Below, piece after piece: positions 47,968 to 57,490 of a stretch of DNA of 64,000 bases (position 1 is its first letter; the number at the start of each line of letters is the position of its first letter). The position numbers were made by a program, and so were the translations under genes. This DNA comes from an uncultured Kocuria sp. (GTDB taxonomy: Bacteria > Actinomycetota > Actinomycetes > Actinomycetales > Micrococcaceae). The notes beneath the pieces are model-generated. The model ran no database searches, was not told the DNA's origin, and worked only from the letters and a program-made list of their open reading frames with translations. Location of the stretch: the NCBI RefSeq assembly GCF_947500125.1, contig NZ_CANMRA010000003.1:124001-188000 (forward strand), given 5' to 3'.

Positions 47968-49029
47968 CCGGCCGCCGAGCCGGTGGGAGGTGTCCCCGGC
48001 CGCGGTGAGCCGGGCGCGCAGCTCCTTGGGCAGGGAGAACAGGACGTCCTCCTCGGCGGTGACGACCTCCTCGACCTCGCCGTAGCCGTAGTCGGCCAGC
48101 AGGCGCAGCACGTCCTTCACGAGCACCTCCGGCACGGAGGCGCCGGACGTGACGCCCACGGTGGCGATGCCCTCGAACCAGGACTCATCGACCTGGTTCG
48201 CGAAGTCCACGCGCTCGGCGCGGCGGGCGCCGTACTCGAGGGCGACCTCCTTGAGCCGCACGGAGTTCGAGGAGTTCGCCGAGCCCACGACGATCACGAG
48301 GTCCGCGTCCGGGGCGATCTTCTTGATCGCGGTCTGCCGGTTGGAGGTCGCGTAGCAGATGTCGTCGCTGGGCGGGTCCTGCAGGGAGGGGAAGCGCTCG
48401 CGCAGCTTCTGCACGGTCTCCAGGGTCTCGTCCACGCTGAGGGTGGTCTGGGACAGCCACACGACCTTGTCCGGGTCGCGGACCACGACCTGGTCGACCT
48501 CGTCGGGGCTGTTCACCACCTGGATGTGCTCGGGGGCCTCGCCGGAGGTGCCCTCGACCTCCTCGTGGCCGTCGTGGCCGATCAGCAGGATGTCGTAGTC
48601 GCTCTTCGCGAAGCGCACGGCCTCGCGGTGCACCTTGGTCACCAGCGGGCACGTGGCGTCGATGGTGTGCAGGTCGCGGGACCTCGCGGACTCCACCACG
48701 GCCGGGGAGACGCCGTGGGCGGAGAAGATCAGCAGCGACCCCTCGGGGACCTCGTCGGTCTCCTCGACGAACACGGCGCCCTGCTCCTCGAGGGTGCTCA
48801 CCACGAACTTGTTGTGCACGATCTCCTTGCGCACGTACACCGGGGCGCCGTAGTGCTCGAGCGCCTTCTCCACGGCGATGACCGCGCGGTCCACGCCGGC
48901 GCAGTATCCGCGGGGGGACGCGAGCAGGACCTTCTTGGGCCCGTCCACGGGGGCGGCGGCGGCCACGTCCTCGGGGGTGCGCCGGGAACGGGGGACGGTG
49001 GGCATGGAGAGCGCAACGGTGGTCGGCAT
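47947..49029 (-). CDS. ispH: 4-hydroxy-3-methylbut-2-enyl diphosphate reductase
   Basis: 360 residues, the last step of the MEP isoprenoid pathway, an Fe-S enzyme. Three cluster Cys are in [23 protein letters not shown] and [18 protein letters not shown] regions; the catalytic Glu lies in the HGVSP to EDDxH-like span and [10 protein letters not shown] is conserved. ATG at 49029 has TAGCAT seven bases upstream. That hexamer overlaps the stop of the next gene on the same strand. Confidence 0.93.
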   Translation of the reverse strand: MPTTVALSMPTVPRSRRTPEDVAAAAPVDGPKKVLLASPRGYCAGVDRAVIAVEKALEHYGAPVYVRKEIVHNKFVVSTLEEQGAVFVEETDEVPEGSLLIFSAHGVSPAVVESARSRDLHTIDATCPLVTKVHREAVRFAKSDYDILLIGHDGHEEVEGTSGEAPEHIQVVNSPDEVDQVVVRDPDKVVWLSQTTLSVDETLETVQKLRERFPSLQDPPSDDICYATSNRQTAIKKIAPDADLVIVVGSANSSNSVRLKEVALEYGARRAERVDFANQVDESWFEGIATVGVTSGASVPEVLVKDVLRLLADYGYGEVEEVVTAEEDVLFSLPKELRARLTAAGDTSHRLGGRGARPAR

Positions 49030-49039
49030 GGCCTCCATG

Positions 49040-49984
49040 CTACGCGGTGGGGCGGCGCCCGCGCCGTGATCCGCCCGACACCAGGATCGCCCCGACGAGA
49101 CCCACGACGCCGGTGATCCCTGCCGCCCAGGCGGCCGTGACCATCTGCTCGGCGAGGGAGCCCGTGAGCAGGACGGCGACCCGGTCGACGGCGAGCCGGA
49201 CCACCGGGTCCGAGCCCAGGACGCCGCTCGCCCGCTCCACGCCGTGCTCCACGAGCAGCCACACCCCGCCCAGGCCGGCGAGCGAGCCCAGCCCCATCAC
49301 GGCGAGCGTGGCGAAGCGGTGCCGGGTCACCAGCAGCGCGAGCACCGCGAGCACCGCGGCGGTCCACGTGAGCGGCACGGCGAGGTCGGTGAGCCGGGTG
49401 CCGGCCTCGATGAGGCGCCCGGTGCGCGAGCCGGGCACGGTCATGGTGCCCTCCCGGTCGGAGAGCCCGACGTCCACGCCCGCGGTGCGCTCCACGGCCG
49501 CGTCCACCTCGTGGAGCATCGGGCCGAGGTCGAGCACGAGGTCCCGGGGCGGTTCCGCCACCCCGTCCTCGGCGGGGACGTTCGCCGCGTGGGTGCGGGC
49601 GAGGCTCTGCGTCCACGCACGCTGGTAGGCGGGATCGGACGTCAGGCCGACGGCGACGTCCGCGGCGCGGCGCGTCAGGTTCTCCAGGGCCCGGTCCAGG
49701 AAGGGCACGCCGGTGGCCCGCTCACCCAGGAACCGGTCCGTCGCCTGTCCCACGGCGGTGCGGGCCAGCTCCTCCTGGAACGGCCGGTCCTCGGCGAGGG
49801 TGCCCACCACCTGGGTGAACCCGTCGCGGGACACCACGGTGTCCTCGGCCCAGTGCAGGGGCACGAGCAGCGCCACGAGGGAGGCGGTGGCGAGGCCGAG
49901 GACGGTGCCGAGGCCGGTGCGCAGGACGGTCGTGGCGCGTCGTCGGGAGCGGTGTCCGGAAGCGGTGGGTGCTGAGGGGCTCAC
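49040..49984 (-). CDS. Actinobacterial membrane protein, unknown
   Basis: 314 residues. One helix near the N-terminus ([21 protein letters not shown]), an extracytoplasmic region of about 170 residues, then three C-terminal helices ([52 protein letters not shown]) and a basic tail. No known motif. GTG at 49984 has TACAGT six bases upstream (49991-49996). It is divergent from xseA and upstream of ispH. Confidence 0.75.
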   Translation of the reverse strand: MSPSAPTASGHRSRRRATTVLRTGLGTVLGLATASLVALLVPLHWAEDTVVSRDGFTQVVGTLAEDRPFQEELARTAVGQATDRFLGERATGVPFLDRALENLTRRAADVAVGLTSDPAYQRAWTQSLARTHAANVPAEDGVAEPPRDLVLDLGPMLHEVDAAVERTAGVDVGLSDREGTMTVPGSRTGRLIEAGTRLTDLAVPLTWTAAVLAVLALLVTRHRFATLAVMGLGSLAGLGGVWLLVEHGVERASGVLGSDPVVRLAVDRVAVLLTGSLAEQMVTAAWAAGITGVVGLVGAILVSGGSRRGRRPTA

Positions 49985-50047
49985 GGGACCACTGTACGCA
50001 CGGGGAGCGCGCGCACGGCTGTCCCCGTCGGGTGGTAAGCATGAGGC

Positions 50048-51349
50048 ATGACGTATCTGGAGCCGCAGCAGGACGCGCCCACGGGGAGCGCGCGGGAGCT
50101 GCCGTCGCGGGCGGACCGCACCACCCCGGAGAACCCGTGGCCGCTGCGGATGCTCTCGGAGAACCTGCACGCCTACATCGCCCGCTGCGCGCCCACGTGG
50201 GTCGAGGGGCAGATCATCGAGCTCAACCGGCGCGCCCGCGTGACCTACGTGACCCTGCGGGACGTCGACGCCGAGATCTCCGTGCCCGTGACCCTGTTCG
50301 CCAACGAGACCGCCCACCTGGACCGCCCGCTGGAGAAGGGGATGCGGGTGGTCGCCCAGCTCAAGCCGGACTTCTGGGCCAAGACCGGCCGGCTGTCCAT
50401 GCTGGGCCGCGGCATCCGGCCCGTGGGCCTCGGGGACCTGCTGGAGCGGCTCGAGCGGCTGCGGAGGGTCCTCGCGGAGGAGGGACTCTTCGACGCCGCC
50501 CGGAAGAAGCCGCTGCCGCTGCTGCCCCGCCGGGTCGGCCTCGTCACGGGGCGCAACTCCGACGCCGAGAAGGACGTCATCCGCAACGCGTCCCTGCGCT
50601 GGCCCGCCGTGGACTTCGAGGTGCGGGAGGTCGCGGTGCAGGGCTCCGGCGCGGTGCGCGCCGTGACCCAGGCGCTGCGCGAGCTCGACGCCATGCCGGA
50701 GGTGGACGTCATCGTGATCGCCCGCGGTGGCGGCTCCTTCGAGGACCTCCTGGCCTTCAGCGACGAGTCCCTGATCCGCGCCGTGGCGGCCGCCCGGACC
50801 CCGGTGGTCAGCGCCATCGGGCACGAGAACGACCAGCCGCTGCTCGACTGGGTGGCCGACCTGCGGGCCTCGACCCCCACGGACGCCGGAAAGCGGATCG
50901 TCCCCGACGTCGTCGAGGAGCGCGCCGGCGTGGCCCGGGCGAGGGCGAGCCTGGACCGTGCCGTGCGGGGCTTCCTGGACCGGGAGTCCGCCGGTCTCGC
51001 CGCCGTGCGCTCCCGGCCCGCCCTGGCCCAGCCGGAGGACATGATCCTGCTCCGCGAGGAGGACGTGGACCGGTGGCGCACCCGGGCGCTGTCCGCCGTG
51101 GACTCCCGCACGCTGCGCGAGCGCGACGCCGTGCGGCACCTGCGCGCCCGGGTGCGGGCGCTCTCCCCCCAGGAGACCCTGCAGCGCGGCTACTCCGTGG
51201 TCCTGGACGCCTCCGGCGCCGTGGTCACCGACGCGGCCACGGTGCGCGCCGGGGACCTGCTGGGGGTGCGCCTGGCCGCGGGCGAGCTCGGCGTGCGCAC
51301 CGAGACCGTCTCCGCCCGGCGCCCCGGCGAGCGTCCCGGCTCCCCCTGA
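50048..51349 (+). CDS. xseA: Exodeoxyribonuclease VII large subunit
   Basis: 433 residues. N-terminal OB fold (WVEGQIIELNRRARVTYVTL), catalytic core with LVTGRNSDAEKDVIRN, IVIARGGGSFEDLLAF, SAIGHENDQPLLDWVAD and STPTDA, then the coiled coil and C-terminal LQRGYSVVLD. It degrades single-stranded DNA with XseB. ATG at 50048 lies 58 bases before the conserved region at a normal distance. No clear leaderless hexamer. Confidence 0.94.
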   Translation: MTYLEPQQDAPTGSARELPSRADRTTPENPWPLRMLSENLHAYIARCAPTWVEGQIIELNRRARVTYVTLRDVDAEISVPVTLFANETAHLDRPLEKGMRVVAQLKPDFWAKTGRLSMLGRGIRPVGLGDLLERLERLRRVLAEEGLFDAARKKPLPLLPRRVGLVTGRNSDAEKDVIRNASLRWPAVDFEVREVAVQGSGAVRAVTQALRELDAMPEVDVIVIARGGGSFEDLLAFSDESLIRAVAAARTPVVSAIGHENDQPLLDWVADLRASTPTDAGKRIVPDVVEERAGVARARASLDRAVRGFLDRESAGLAAVRSRPALAQPEDMILLREEDVDRWRTRALSAVDSRTLRERDAVRHLRARVRALSPQETLQRGYSVVLDASGAVVTDAATVRAGDLLGVRLAAGELGVRTETVSARRPGERPGSP

Positions 51350-51407
51350 TCCCCCCTGATCCTCCGCAGCACCGACATCCCGACCGTCCCGAACGAGAGG
51401 CGCCCCC

Positions 51408-51692
51408 ATGGCGAGCACCGACCACCCCGCAGCACCCGACCTGTCCGACATCGCCGGCCTGGGCTACGAGCAGGCCCGCGAGGAGCTCGTCCAGGTCGTC
51501 TCCCGGCTCGAGACCGGGGGCACCTCCCTCGAGGAGTCGCTCGCGCTGTGGGAGCGCGGCGAGGCCCTGGCCAGCCGGTGCGAGCAGTGGCTCGACGGCG
51601 CCCGCGAGCGGCTCGACGCGGCCCGTGCCCGGCGCGCGGACGGCGACGGGAACAACGCCGACAGCGACGACGAGGAGGCCGGGCGCGGCTGA
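51408..51692 (+). CDS. xseB: Exodeoxyribonuclease VII small subunit
   Basis: 94 residues. GLGYEQAREELVQVVSRLE, TSLEESLALWERGEALASRC is split across the family's two helices. Pairs with XseA and lies 58 bases after it. The tail is Arg/Asp rich. Confidence 0.93.
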   Translation: MASTDHPAAPDLSDIAGLGYEQAREELVQVVSRLETGGTSLEESLALWERGEALASRCEQWLDGARERLDAARARRADGDGNNADSDDEEAGRG

Positions 51693-51727
51693 GCCCGGCG
51701 CGCGGCAGGAAACGGGCCCGGCAGGAG

Positions 51728-52597
51728 TCAGAGCGCGGCGAGGCGCCGGCGCGCGTCCTCGACGTCGTAGCCGGGGTCCGGCCAGTCGAGCCGCAGGCCC
51801 CTGAGCGCGGCGATCAGCAGGTCCTGGACCACGGCCCGGGCGTACCACTTCCGGTCGGTGGGCACCACGTACCAGGGCGCGTGGTCGGCGTCGGTCGCGT
51901 CGATGGCCCGCTCGTAGGCGGCCAGGTAGGTGTCCCACCGGCTGCGGGCCTCGAGGTCCGAGGGGTCGAACTTCCACTGCTTCGTCCGGTCGCCCATGCG
52001 GGCGAGGAGATTCTCGCGCTGCTCGTCCAGGCCCAGGTGCAGGAAGACCTTGACGACGACCACCCCGTCGTCGGCGAGCTCCTGCTCGAAGTGGCGGATC
52101 TCGGTGTAGCGCCGCTCGAGCTGCCGGTCGTCGAGCACGTCGTGCACCACGGGCACGAGGACGTCCTCGTAGTGGGACCGGTCGAACGCGCCGATCACCC
52201 CCGGGCGGGGCAGCTGGCGCCGGACCCGCTGGAGGAAGTGCTGGGCGGCCTCCTCCTCGGTGGGCCGGCCGAAGCCGTGGGTGTGCACGCCGTGCGGGCT
52301 GAGCCCGCCCAGGACGTGCTGGATGACGCCGCCCTTCCCGGAGGTGTCCATGCCCTGGAGCACGAGCAGCACCCGGTGCCGGGCGCCCACCGTGGCGTTG
52401 GCGTAGATCTGGCGCTGCAGCTCCGACAGTTCGGCGTCCCGGGCGATCCGCAGCGCGTTGCCGTGCTTCTTGCTCCCCGTGAACCCCGGGGTGGAACCGG
52501 TGTCCACGGCGTCCAGGGACAGCCCCGGCCGGGCGCGCAGCAGCGGCCGCACGTCCTGTTCGAACCCGGTGCCGGGGCTCTGGTCGGCTGCGCTCAT
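51728..52597 (-). CDS. PPK2-family polyphosphate kinase
   Basis: 289 residues. The P-loop reads QGMDTSGKGG at 81-90, with the lid/Asp motif FDRSHYEDVLVPVVHD and KFDPSDLEARSRWD. PPK2 enzymes move phosphate between polyphosphate and nucleotides; this short one-domain form is like class I/III members that act on ADP, AMP or GDP. Which nucleotide is open. It converges with xseB. A second polyphosphate-linked gene (CYTH-CHAD) lies 8 kb on. Confidence 0.9.
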   Translation of the reverse strand: MSAADQSPGTGFEQDVRPLLRARPGLSLDAVDTGSTPGFTGSKKHGNALRIARDAELSELQRQIYANATVGARHRVLLVLQGMDTSGKGGVIQHVLGGLSPHGVHTHGFGRPTEEEAAQHFLQRVRRQLPRPGVIGAFDRSHYEDVLVPVVHDVLDDRQLERRYTEIRHFEQELADDGVVVVKVFLHLGLDEQRENLLARMGDRTKQWKFDPSDLEARSRWDTYLAAYERAIDATDADHAPWYVVPTDRKWYARAVVQDLLIAALRGLRLDWPDPGYDVEDARRRLAAL

Positions 52598-52646
52598 GCG
52601 GGACCTCCTGGGGATGCGGGGCGGGCCGCGCTGGACGGCCCGCCGG

Positions 52647-53864
52647 TCACTGGCGGTAGTTGCTCAGGAACTCCTCGATCCGGTCCAGCGCCGTGGCCAG
52701 CATCTCCACGGACGGGAGGGTGACGAGCCGGAAGTGGTCGGGCTCCGGCCAGTTGAACGCCCGGCCGTGGCTGACGAGGATCTTCTGCTCCTTGAGCAGG
52801 TCGAGGGCGAACTTCTCGTCGTCGACGATGTTGAACTTCTCCACGTCGAGCTTGGGGAACAGGTACAGGGCGCCGTCGGCCTGCCGGCAGGACACGCCGT
52901 CGATCTCGTTGAGCCGCCGGTGGGCGAGGTCGCGCTGGGCCTTGAGGCGCCCGCCGGGCAGGATCAGGTCGTTGATCGACTGGTACCCGCCCAGGGCGGT
53001 CTGGATGGCGTGCTGGGCCGGGACGTTGGCGCACATGCGCATGTTGGCGAGTAGCTTGATGCCTTCGATGAAGCTCTCGGCCTTCCAGTTGGGGCCGGTG
53101 ATCGCCAGCCACCCGGCGCGGTACCCGGCCACCCGGTAGGCCTTGGAGAGCCCGGAGAAGGTCAGGCACAGCACGTCCTCGCCGGTGAGGGTCGCGGTGT
53201 TGATCATCTCGGCGTCGTCGTAGGTGATCTTCTCGTAGATCTCGTCGGAGAACAGGATCAGCTCGTGCTCGGCCGCGAGGTCCACGATGGTCTGCAGCAC
53301 CTCGCGGGAGTACACCGCGCCGGTGGGGTTGTTCGGGTTGATGATCACGATGCCCTTGGTGTTGGGGGTGATCTTCGCCGCGAGGTCCTCGAGGTCGGGG
53401 TTCCAGTCGTTGTCCTCGTCGCACCGGTAGTGCACGGGGGTGCCGCCGGACAGGGCCACCGACGCCGTCCACAGCGGGTAGTCCGGGGAGGGGATCAGGA
53501 TCTCGTCGCCCGGGTTGCACAGCGCCTGCAGCGTCATGGTGATGAGCTCGGAGACGCCGTTGCCCAGGTAGACGTCGTCGGTGTCGAGGTTCATGATCCC
53601 GCGCGTCTGGTAGTACTGCACCACGGCCGTGCGGGCCGAGTAGATGCCGCGGGAGTCCGAGTAGCCCTGCGCGTTGGGCAGGTTCTTGATCATGTCCACG
53701 AGGATCGCGTCGGGTGCCTCGAAGCCGAACGGCGCGGGGTTGCCGATGTTGAGCTTGAGGATCCGGTGGCCCTCCGCCTCCATGTGCTCCGCCTGCTCCA
53801 GCACGGGGCCGCGGATGTCGTAGAGGACGTTCTTGAGCTTGTCGGACTGCTTCACCACTGACAT
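52647..53864 (-). CDS. Pyridoxal-phosphate aminotransferase (AlaA-like)
   Basis: 405 residues, fold type I. Its features match the alanine/glutamate-pyruvate type: LKLNIGNPAPFGFEAP, GYSDSRGIYSAR, GNGVSELITMTLQAL, INPNNPTGAVYS, FSDEIYEKITYDD and the PLP Lys in FSGLSKAYRVAGYRAGW. It probably makes alanine from glutamate and pyruvate. ATG at 53864 has TAAGGT seven bases upstream. Confidence 0.9.
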   Translation of the reverse strand: MSVVKQSDKLKNVLYDIRGPVLEQAEHMEAEGHRILKLNIGNPAPFGFEAPDAILVDMIKNLPNAQGYSDSRGIYSARTAVVQYYQTRGIMNLDTDDVYLGNGVSELITMTLQALCNPGDEILIPSPDYPLWTASVALSGGTPVHYRCDEDNDWNPDLEDLAAKITPNTKGIVIINPNNPTGAVYSREVLQTIVDLAAEHELILFSDEIYEKITYDDAEMINTATLTGEDVLCLTFSGLSKAYRVAGYRAGWLAITGPNWKAESFIEGIKLLANMRMCANVPAQHAIQTALGGYQSINDLILPGGRLKAQRDLAHRRLNEIDGVSCRQADGALYLFPKLDVEKFNIVDDEKFALDLLKEQKILVSHGRAFNWPEPDHFRLVTLPSVEMLATALDRIEEFLSNYRQ

Positions 53865-53908
53865 GCGGTACACCTTACCCCCGGGCCGGGCGCCGCCCGG
53901 GGCGCCGC

Positions 53909-54940
53909 TCAGGTGTCGTCGCCGCCCTCGAGCCAGTACCGCGCGGCCTCCTCCGGGGTGTACGGATCGCGGGCGGAGGTCATCCGGGTCATCAGCACCA
54001 GGTCGTCGGTGCCGATCTGCGCGGAGACGGCGTCGACGACATCCGCTGCCGCGTCCGGCAGGTCCTCCACGGCCACGGGAACCACGCGCTGCGGGACGAA
54101 GTTGTTGAGCGGGTCGGCCAGGACCACGAGGGCGTTGTCCTCGATCGCGGGCGAGGCCGTGAACAGGGCCGCGGCCTGCACCCGGTCCTGGAGCAGCGCG
54201 TCCACGAGGTCGTCCTGGGCGCCGAACGGCACGAACCGGCCGGGCACGCACTCGTAGGCCTCCGCCAGCCCCTCCGGGCCGTAGGAGCGGCCCGCGAAGT
54301 CGAGGTCGGTGCCGAGGGCGAGCTCGTCGCACACCGGGCCCAGGTCCTCCAGATCGGTGAGCCCGTGCTCGACGGCGGTCGGACGGGTCACGACGACCGC
54401 CACCGTGTTCTCCGCCGGGGCCGGCTCGAGGGTCCGCAGCCCCTCGGGCAGCACGTCCTGCACACCGGCCAGCACGTCGTCGTCGTCGGCGCGCTCCTCC
54501 CCCAGCCCCAGCAGCTCGGAGAGGTCCTCGGCGAGCCCGCCGTCCTCGGCGGCGGGGGACGGGGTGGGGGTGGGCGTCGGACCGACCGTGGGCGCCGCCG
54601 TGGCAGGGCCCACGGGGGCGCGGCCGCGCAGGTGCAGGTAGAGGTTCCCGGAGTAGTCCGCGGCGACCTCCACGTCGCCCCGCTCGAGGGCCCCGAGGTA
54701 GTCGGCGCGGTCGGTCCCGGCGTCGACCACGCTCGCCTCGAAGCCCGCCTCCCGGAGCCGCCCGGCGTAGACGTGGGCGAGCACGGCCGTCTGCCCGGTG
54801 GGCCCCGCGGCGATCCGGACCGGTTCCGCGGCGGGGGACGTCACGGGGGCCGGCGGTGGCTCCGGGGCCTCGCCCGCCCCACCGCACCCGGTGAGCGCCG
54901 CGACGGCGAGCAGTCCCGCGGTCGCACGACGGCGGGTCAC
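53909..54940 (-). CDS. Orphan glycine betaine/osmolyte-binding lipoprotein (OpuAC type)
   Basis: 343 residues. Signal peptide with lipobox LAVAALTGC, then an OpuAC-like domain (PVRIAAGPTGQTAVLAHVYA, GDVEVAADYSGNLYLHL, VCDELALGTDLDFAGRSYG, LVDALLQDRVQAAALFTA) interrupted by an approximately 30-residue Pro/Thr- and acid-rich insertion (GPTPTPTPSPAAEDGG). No permease or ATPase gene is adjacent. It starts with GTG that overlaps the stop of the NUDIX gene. Confidence 0.8.
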   Translation of the reverse strand: MTRRRATAGLLAVAALTGCGGAGEAPEPPPAPVTSPAAEPVRIAAGPTGQTAVLAHVYAGRLREAGFEASVVDAGTDRADYLGALERGDVEVAADYSGNLYLHLRGRAPVGPATAAPTVGPTPTPTPSPAAEDGGLAEDLSELLGLGEERADDDDVLAGVQDVLPEGLRTLEPAPAENTVAVVVTRPTAVEHGLTDLEDLGPVCDELALGTDLDFAGRSYGPEGLAEAYECVPGRFVPFGAQDDLVDALLQDRVQAAALFTASPAIEDNALVVLADPLNNFVPQRVVPVAVEDLPDAAADVVDAVSAQIGTDDLVLMTRMTSARDPYTPEEAARYWLEGGDDT

Positions 54941-55410
54941 CGGCCCTCCCCCGTCCGCGCGGGGTCCGCGGCGACGAGCCCGGCCAGTTCGAGGCCGACG
55001 GGCACCAGGCTGACCAGGGGCAGCTGCGCCAGCGCGGCCAGGGGGAACCAGCGGGCCTCGTCGGAGGACCCGTCCAGCTCCGAGGTGAGCGTCCCGCCGG
55101 TGATGTGGGCGCGGTAGATCACGCGCAGGGCGTGGAAGGGCCGGCCGCGCCCGTCCAGCCGCTCGTCGGGGCCCATGTGCCGGCTGTGCACGCCGAGCAG
55201 CTCGTCGAGCTCCACGGTGAACCCGGTCTCCTCGTGGACCTCCCGGATCGCGGTCTGCGCAGGCTGCTCCCCGATCTCCATGCCGCCGCCGGGCAGGCTC
55301 CACGCCCCCCGCAGCGAGGGGTGGCGCGGGTTCCAGTGGCTGAGCAGCACCGACACGTCCCGGACGATGACGGCGTAGGCACCCACCCGGGTGTCCATGG
55401 GGAAACTCAT
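54937..55410 (-). CDS. NUDIX hydrolase
   Basis: 157 residues. The NUDIX box is complete (GGGMEIGEQPAQTAIREV continuing HEETGF), with the three Glu that bind magnesium. HWNPRHPSLRGAWSLPGGG fits nucleotide-sugar or nucleotide pyrophosphatases. ATG at 55410 has TAGAAT seven bases upstream; ATG 55419 is alternative. Coupled to the osmolyte-binding gene. Confidence 0.86.
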   Translation of the reverse strand: MSFPMDTRVGAYAVIVRDVSVLLSHWNPRHPSLRGAWSLPGGGMEIGEQPAQTAIREVHEETGFTVELDELLGVHSRHMGPDERLDGRGRPFHALRVIYRAHITGGTLTSELDGSSDEARWFPLAALAQLPLVSLVPVGLELAGLVAADPARTGEGR

Positions 55411-55513
55411 GCCCCCCATTCTAGGAACGCCCGGGACGGGCCGACGACGGCGCGCGCGGCGGGCTGCCGGGCGGCTCCCGGGCGGCCCCCTGCGGTCCGG
55501 GGATAATGGGCGC

Positions 55514-56554
55514 GTGAGCATCGTCGACAACGCCGTCTACCGGGGCGGGCAGCGCATCGCGTCCCCGGCCACCCTCGAGGAGACCTACCGGCTGCTCGCC
55601 CGGCTGCGGGCCGAGGACCCCCGCTGCACCGACGCGGGAGAGCACGGCGTCCTCGCCTGGATCGGCCTGCACCGGCCCTCCGACGACGAGCTCGACTCCC
55701 TGGCCGTGCAGTTCGGCCTGCACGACCTGGCCGTGGAGGACATCCGGCAGGCCGAGCAGCGGCCCAAGCTCGACCGCTACGGGGACACCCTGTTCACCGT
55801 GCTGCGCCCCGCCTTCTACCAGGACGCCACCGAGACGGTCGACTTCGGGGAGATCCACATCGTCACGGGACCCGGTTTCGTGCTCACCGTCCGGCAGTCC
55901 GAGCACGGGCGGGTCGGGCGGGTCCGGTCCCGGGTGGAGTCGCAGCCCCGGCTGCTGGGGACCGGCGCCGAGGCCGTGCTCTACGCCGTGCTCGACCAGA
56001 CCGTGGACGACTACTACCCCGTGGTCGAAGGCCTCGAGAACGACATCGACGAGATCTCGGACGCCCTGTACTCCGGCACCGGGGACGGTGTCGTCTCGCG
56101 GCGCATCTACCAGCTCACCCGGGAGGTCAGTGCGTTCCACCGGGCGGTCGCCCCGCTGGAGATGGAGCTGCGGCAGTTCCTCGAGGAGCTCGCCGAGGCC
56201 GGCGCGGCCGAGGAGCTGCAGCACAGCCTGCGGGACGTCCTGGACCACCTGATCTTCGTCAACAACAAGGTCGAGGCCTTCCAGTCGTCCCTCACCAACG
56301 CCCTCATGCTCGACTCCACCCAGCTCGCCGCCCGGCAGAACGAGGCCGCGATCGAGCAGAACGAGCAGATGAAACGGATCTCGTCCTGGGCGGCGATCCT
56401 CTTCGCGCCCTCGATCATCGGCTCCGTGTACGGGATGAACTTCCGCTTCATGCCGGAGCTGTCGTGGGTGTGGGGATATCCCATGGCCCTGCTGCTGATG
56501 CTCCTGACAGGGGTGGTGCTCTACACCGTATTCCGGCTCAAACGGTGGTTGTGA
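55514..56554 (+). CDS. corA: Magnesium/cobalt transporter CorA
   Basis: 346 residues. A large cytoplasmic funnel, a long helix, and two C-terminal membrane helices with the YGMNFRFMPEL motif that forms the pore entrance. Mg2+ influx, probably as a pentamer. GTG at 55514 has GATAAT six bases upstream. Nine bases separate its stop from the convergent DedA stop. Confidence 0.93.
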   Translation: MSIVDNAVYRGGQRIASPATLEETYRLLARLRAEDPRCTDAGEHGVLAWIGLHRPSDDELDSLAVQFGLHDLAVEDIRQAEQRPKLDRYGDTLFTVLRPAFYQDATETVDFGEIHIVTGPGFVLTVRQSEHGRVGRVRSRVESQPRLLGTGAEAVLYAVLDQTVDDYYPVVEGLENDIDEISDALYSGTGDGVVSRRIYQLTREVSAFHRAVAPLEMELRQFLEELAEAGAAEELQHSLRDVLDHLIFVNNKVEAFQSSLTNALMLDSTQLAARQNEAAIEQNEQMKRISSWAAILFAPSIIGSVYGMNFRFMPELSWVWGYPMALLLMLLTGVVLYTVFRLKRWL

Positions 56555-56563
56555 GCGCCGCGG

Positions 56564-57367
56564 TCACGGCCGTCCCTGCTCCCGGCGGGCGGCGTCGGAC
56601 AGGCCCCTGCGGTTGCGCAGCACCCGCTTGAGCACCCACCAGCCGAGGAGCACCCCCACGGTGACCACCACGACCCGGGAGAAGACACCGGCGTACTGCT
56701 CGGCGACGTGCCAGTTCTCACCGAGGTAGTACCCGGCGAGCACGAAGATGGTGTTCCAGATGAGGGAGCCCGCCGTGGTGAGCAGGACGAACGCGCCGAA
56801 GGACATCCGCTCGATGCCGGCGGGGACCGAGATCAGCGACCGGAAGACCGGGATCATGCGCCCGAAGAAGACCGCGGCCTTCCCGTGCCGCTCGAACCAC
56901 GCCTCGGTGCGGTCGAGGTCGTGCAGATCGACGAGGGGCATCCGGTCCACGACCGCCCGCAGCCGGCGGCGGCCGAGGGCCGCGCCGATCCAGTAGAGGG
57001 CCACGGCGCCGACCACCGCGCCGAAGGTGGTCCAGAAGATCGCCCCGCCCAGCGAGAAGCTGCCCTGGCTCGCGGTGAACCCCGCCAGCGGGAGGATCAC
57101 CTCGGACGGCAGCGGGGGGAAGAGGTTCTCGAGCGCGACGAGCAGCCCGGCGCCCGGGGCCCCGATGGTCTCCATGACGTCGACGGCCCAGTCGGCGATC
57201 CCGCCCATCGCCTCGGCGCCGGAGCCCTGCGCCACGATGTCCTGGGCCACGGCGTCCTGAGCTGCGGTGTCCTGGGCTGCGGTGTCCTGGACGGTGGTGT
57301 CCCGGGCGGCGAGAACGGCAGTGCCCGGGGTGGGGGCGGCGGTCGGGGCGGGGCTGGGTGCAGTCAT
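56564..57367 (-). CDS. DedA-family membrane protein
   Basis: 267 residues. A cytoplasmic N-terminal 55 residues contain five AQD-type repeats from a 15-base unit, then the DedA core: LENLFPPLPSEVILPLAG, ALYWIGAALGRRRLR, FERHGKAAVFFGRMIPVFRS and SVPAGIERMSF. DedA proteins flip or scramble lipids and keep proton-dependent membrane balance. ATG follows GAGGACCC. Confidence 0.9.
   Translation of the reverse strand: MTAPSPAPTAAPTPGTAVLAARDTTVQDTAAQDTAAQDAVAQDIVAQGSGAEAMGGIADWAVDVMETIGAPGAGLLVALENLFPPLPSEVILPLAGFTASQGSFSLGGAIFWTTFGAVVGAVALYWIGAALGRRRLRAVVDRMPLVDLHDLDRTEAWFERHGKAAVFFGRMIPVFRSLISVPAGIERMSFGAFVLLTTAGSLIWNTIFVLAGYYLGENWHVAEQYAGVFSRVVVVTVGVLLGWWVLKRVLRNRRGLSDAARREQGRP
57239..57313. repeat. 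15-bp tandem repeat, five copies, in frame
   Basis: Units of 15 bases, beginning GTCCTGGGCC at 57239, repeat to 57313 and encode the Ala/Gln/Asp repeat at the DedA N-terminus. Confidence 0.85.
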
Positions 57368-57490
57368 GGGTCCTCGGCGGTGGGCGGGGTGCGTGGCGGC
57401 CCGGCGGGCGCGACCACCATTGTGCCCGACCCGCCTCCGGGGCGGCTGGACGGATGCCGGGCCGCGGACGTGGTTCGTTAAGCTTCCCCC

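Noticed and set aside
50036-50041. TAAGCA before xseA as a leaderless hexamer
   Set aside because: The sixth base is A rather than T at the required spacing, so it was left out of the leaderless list.
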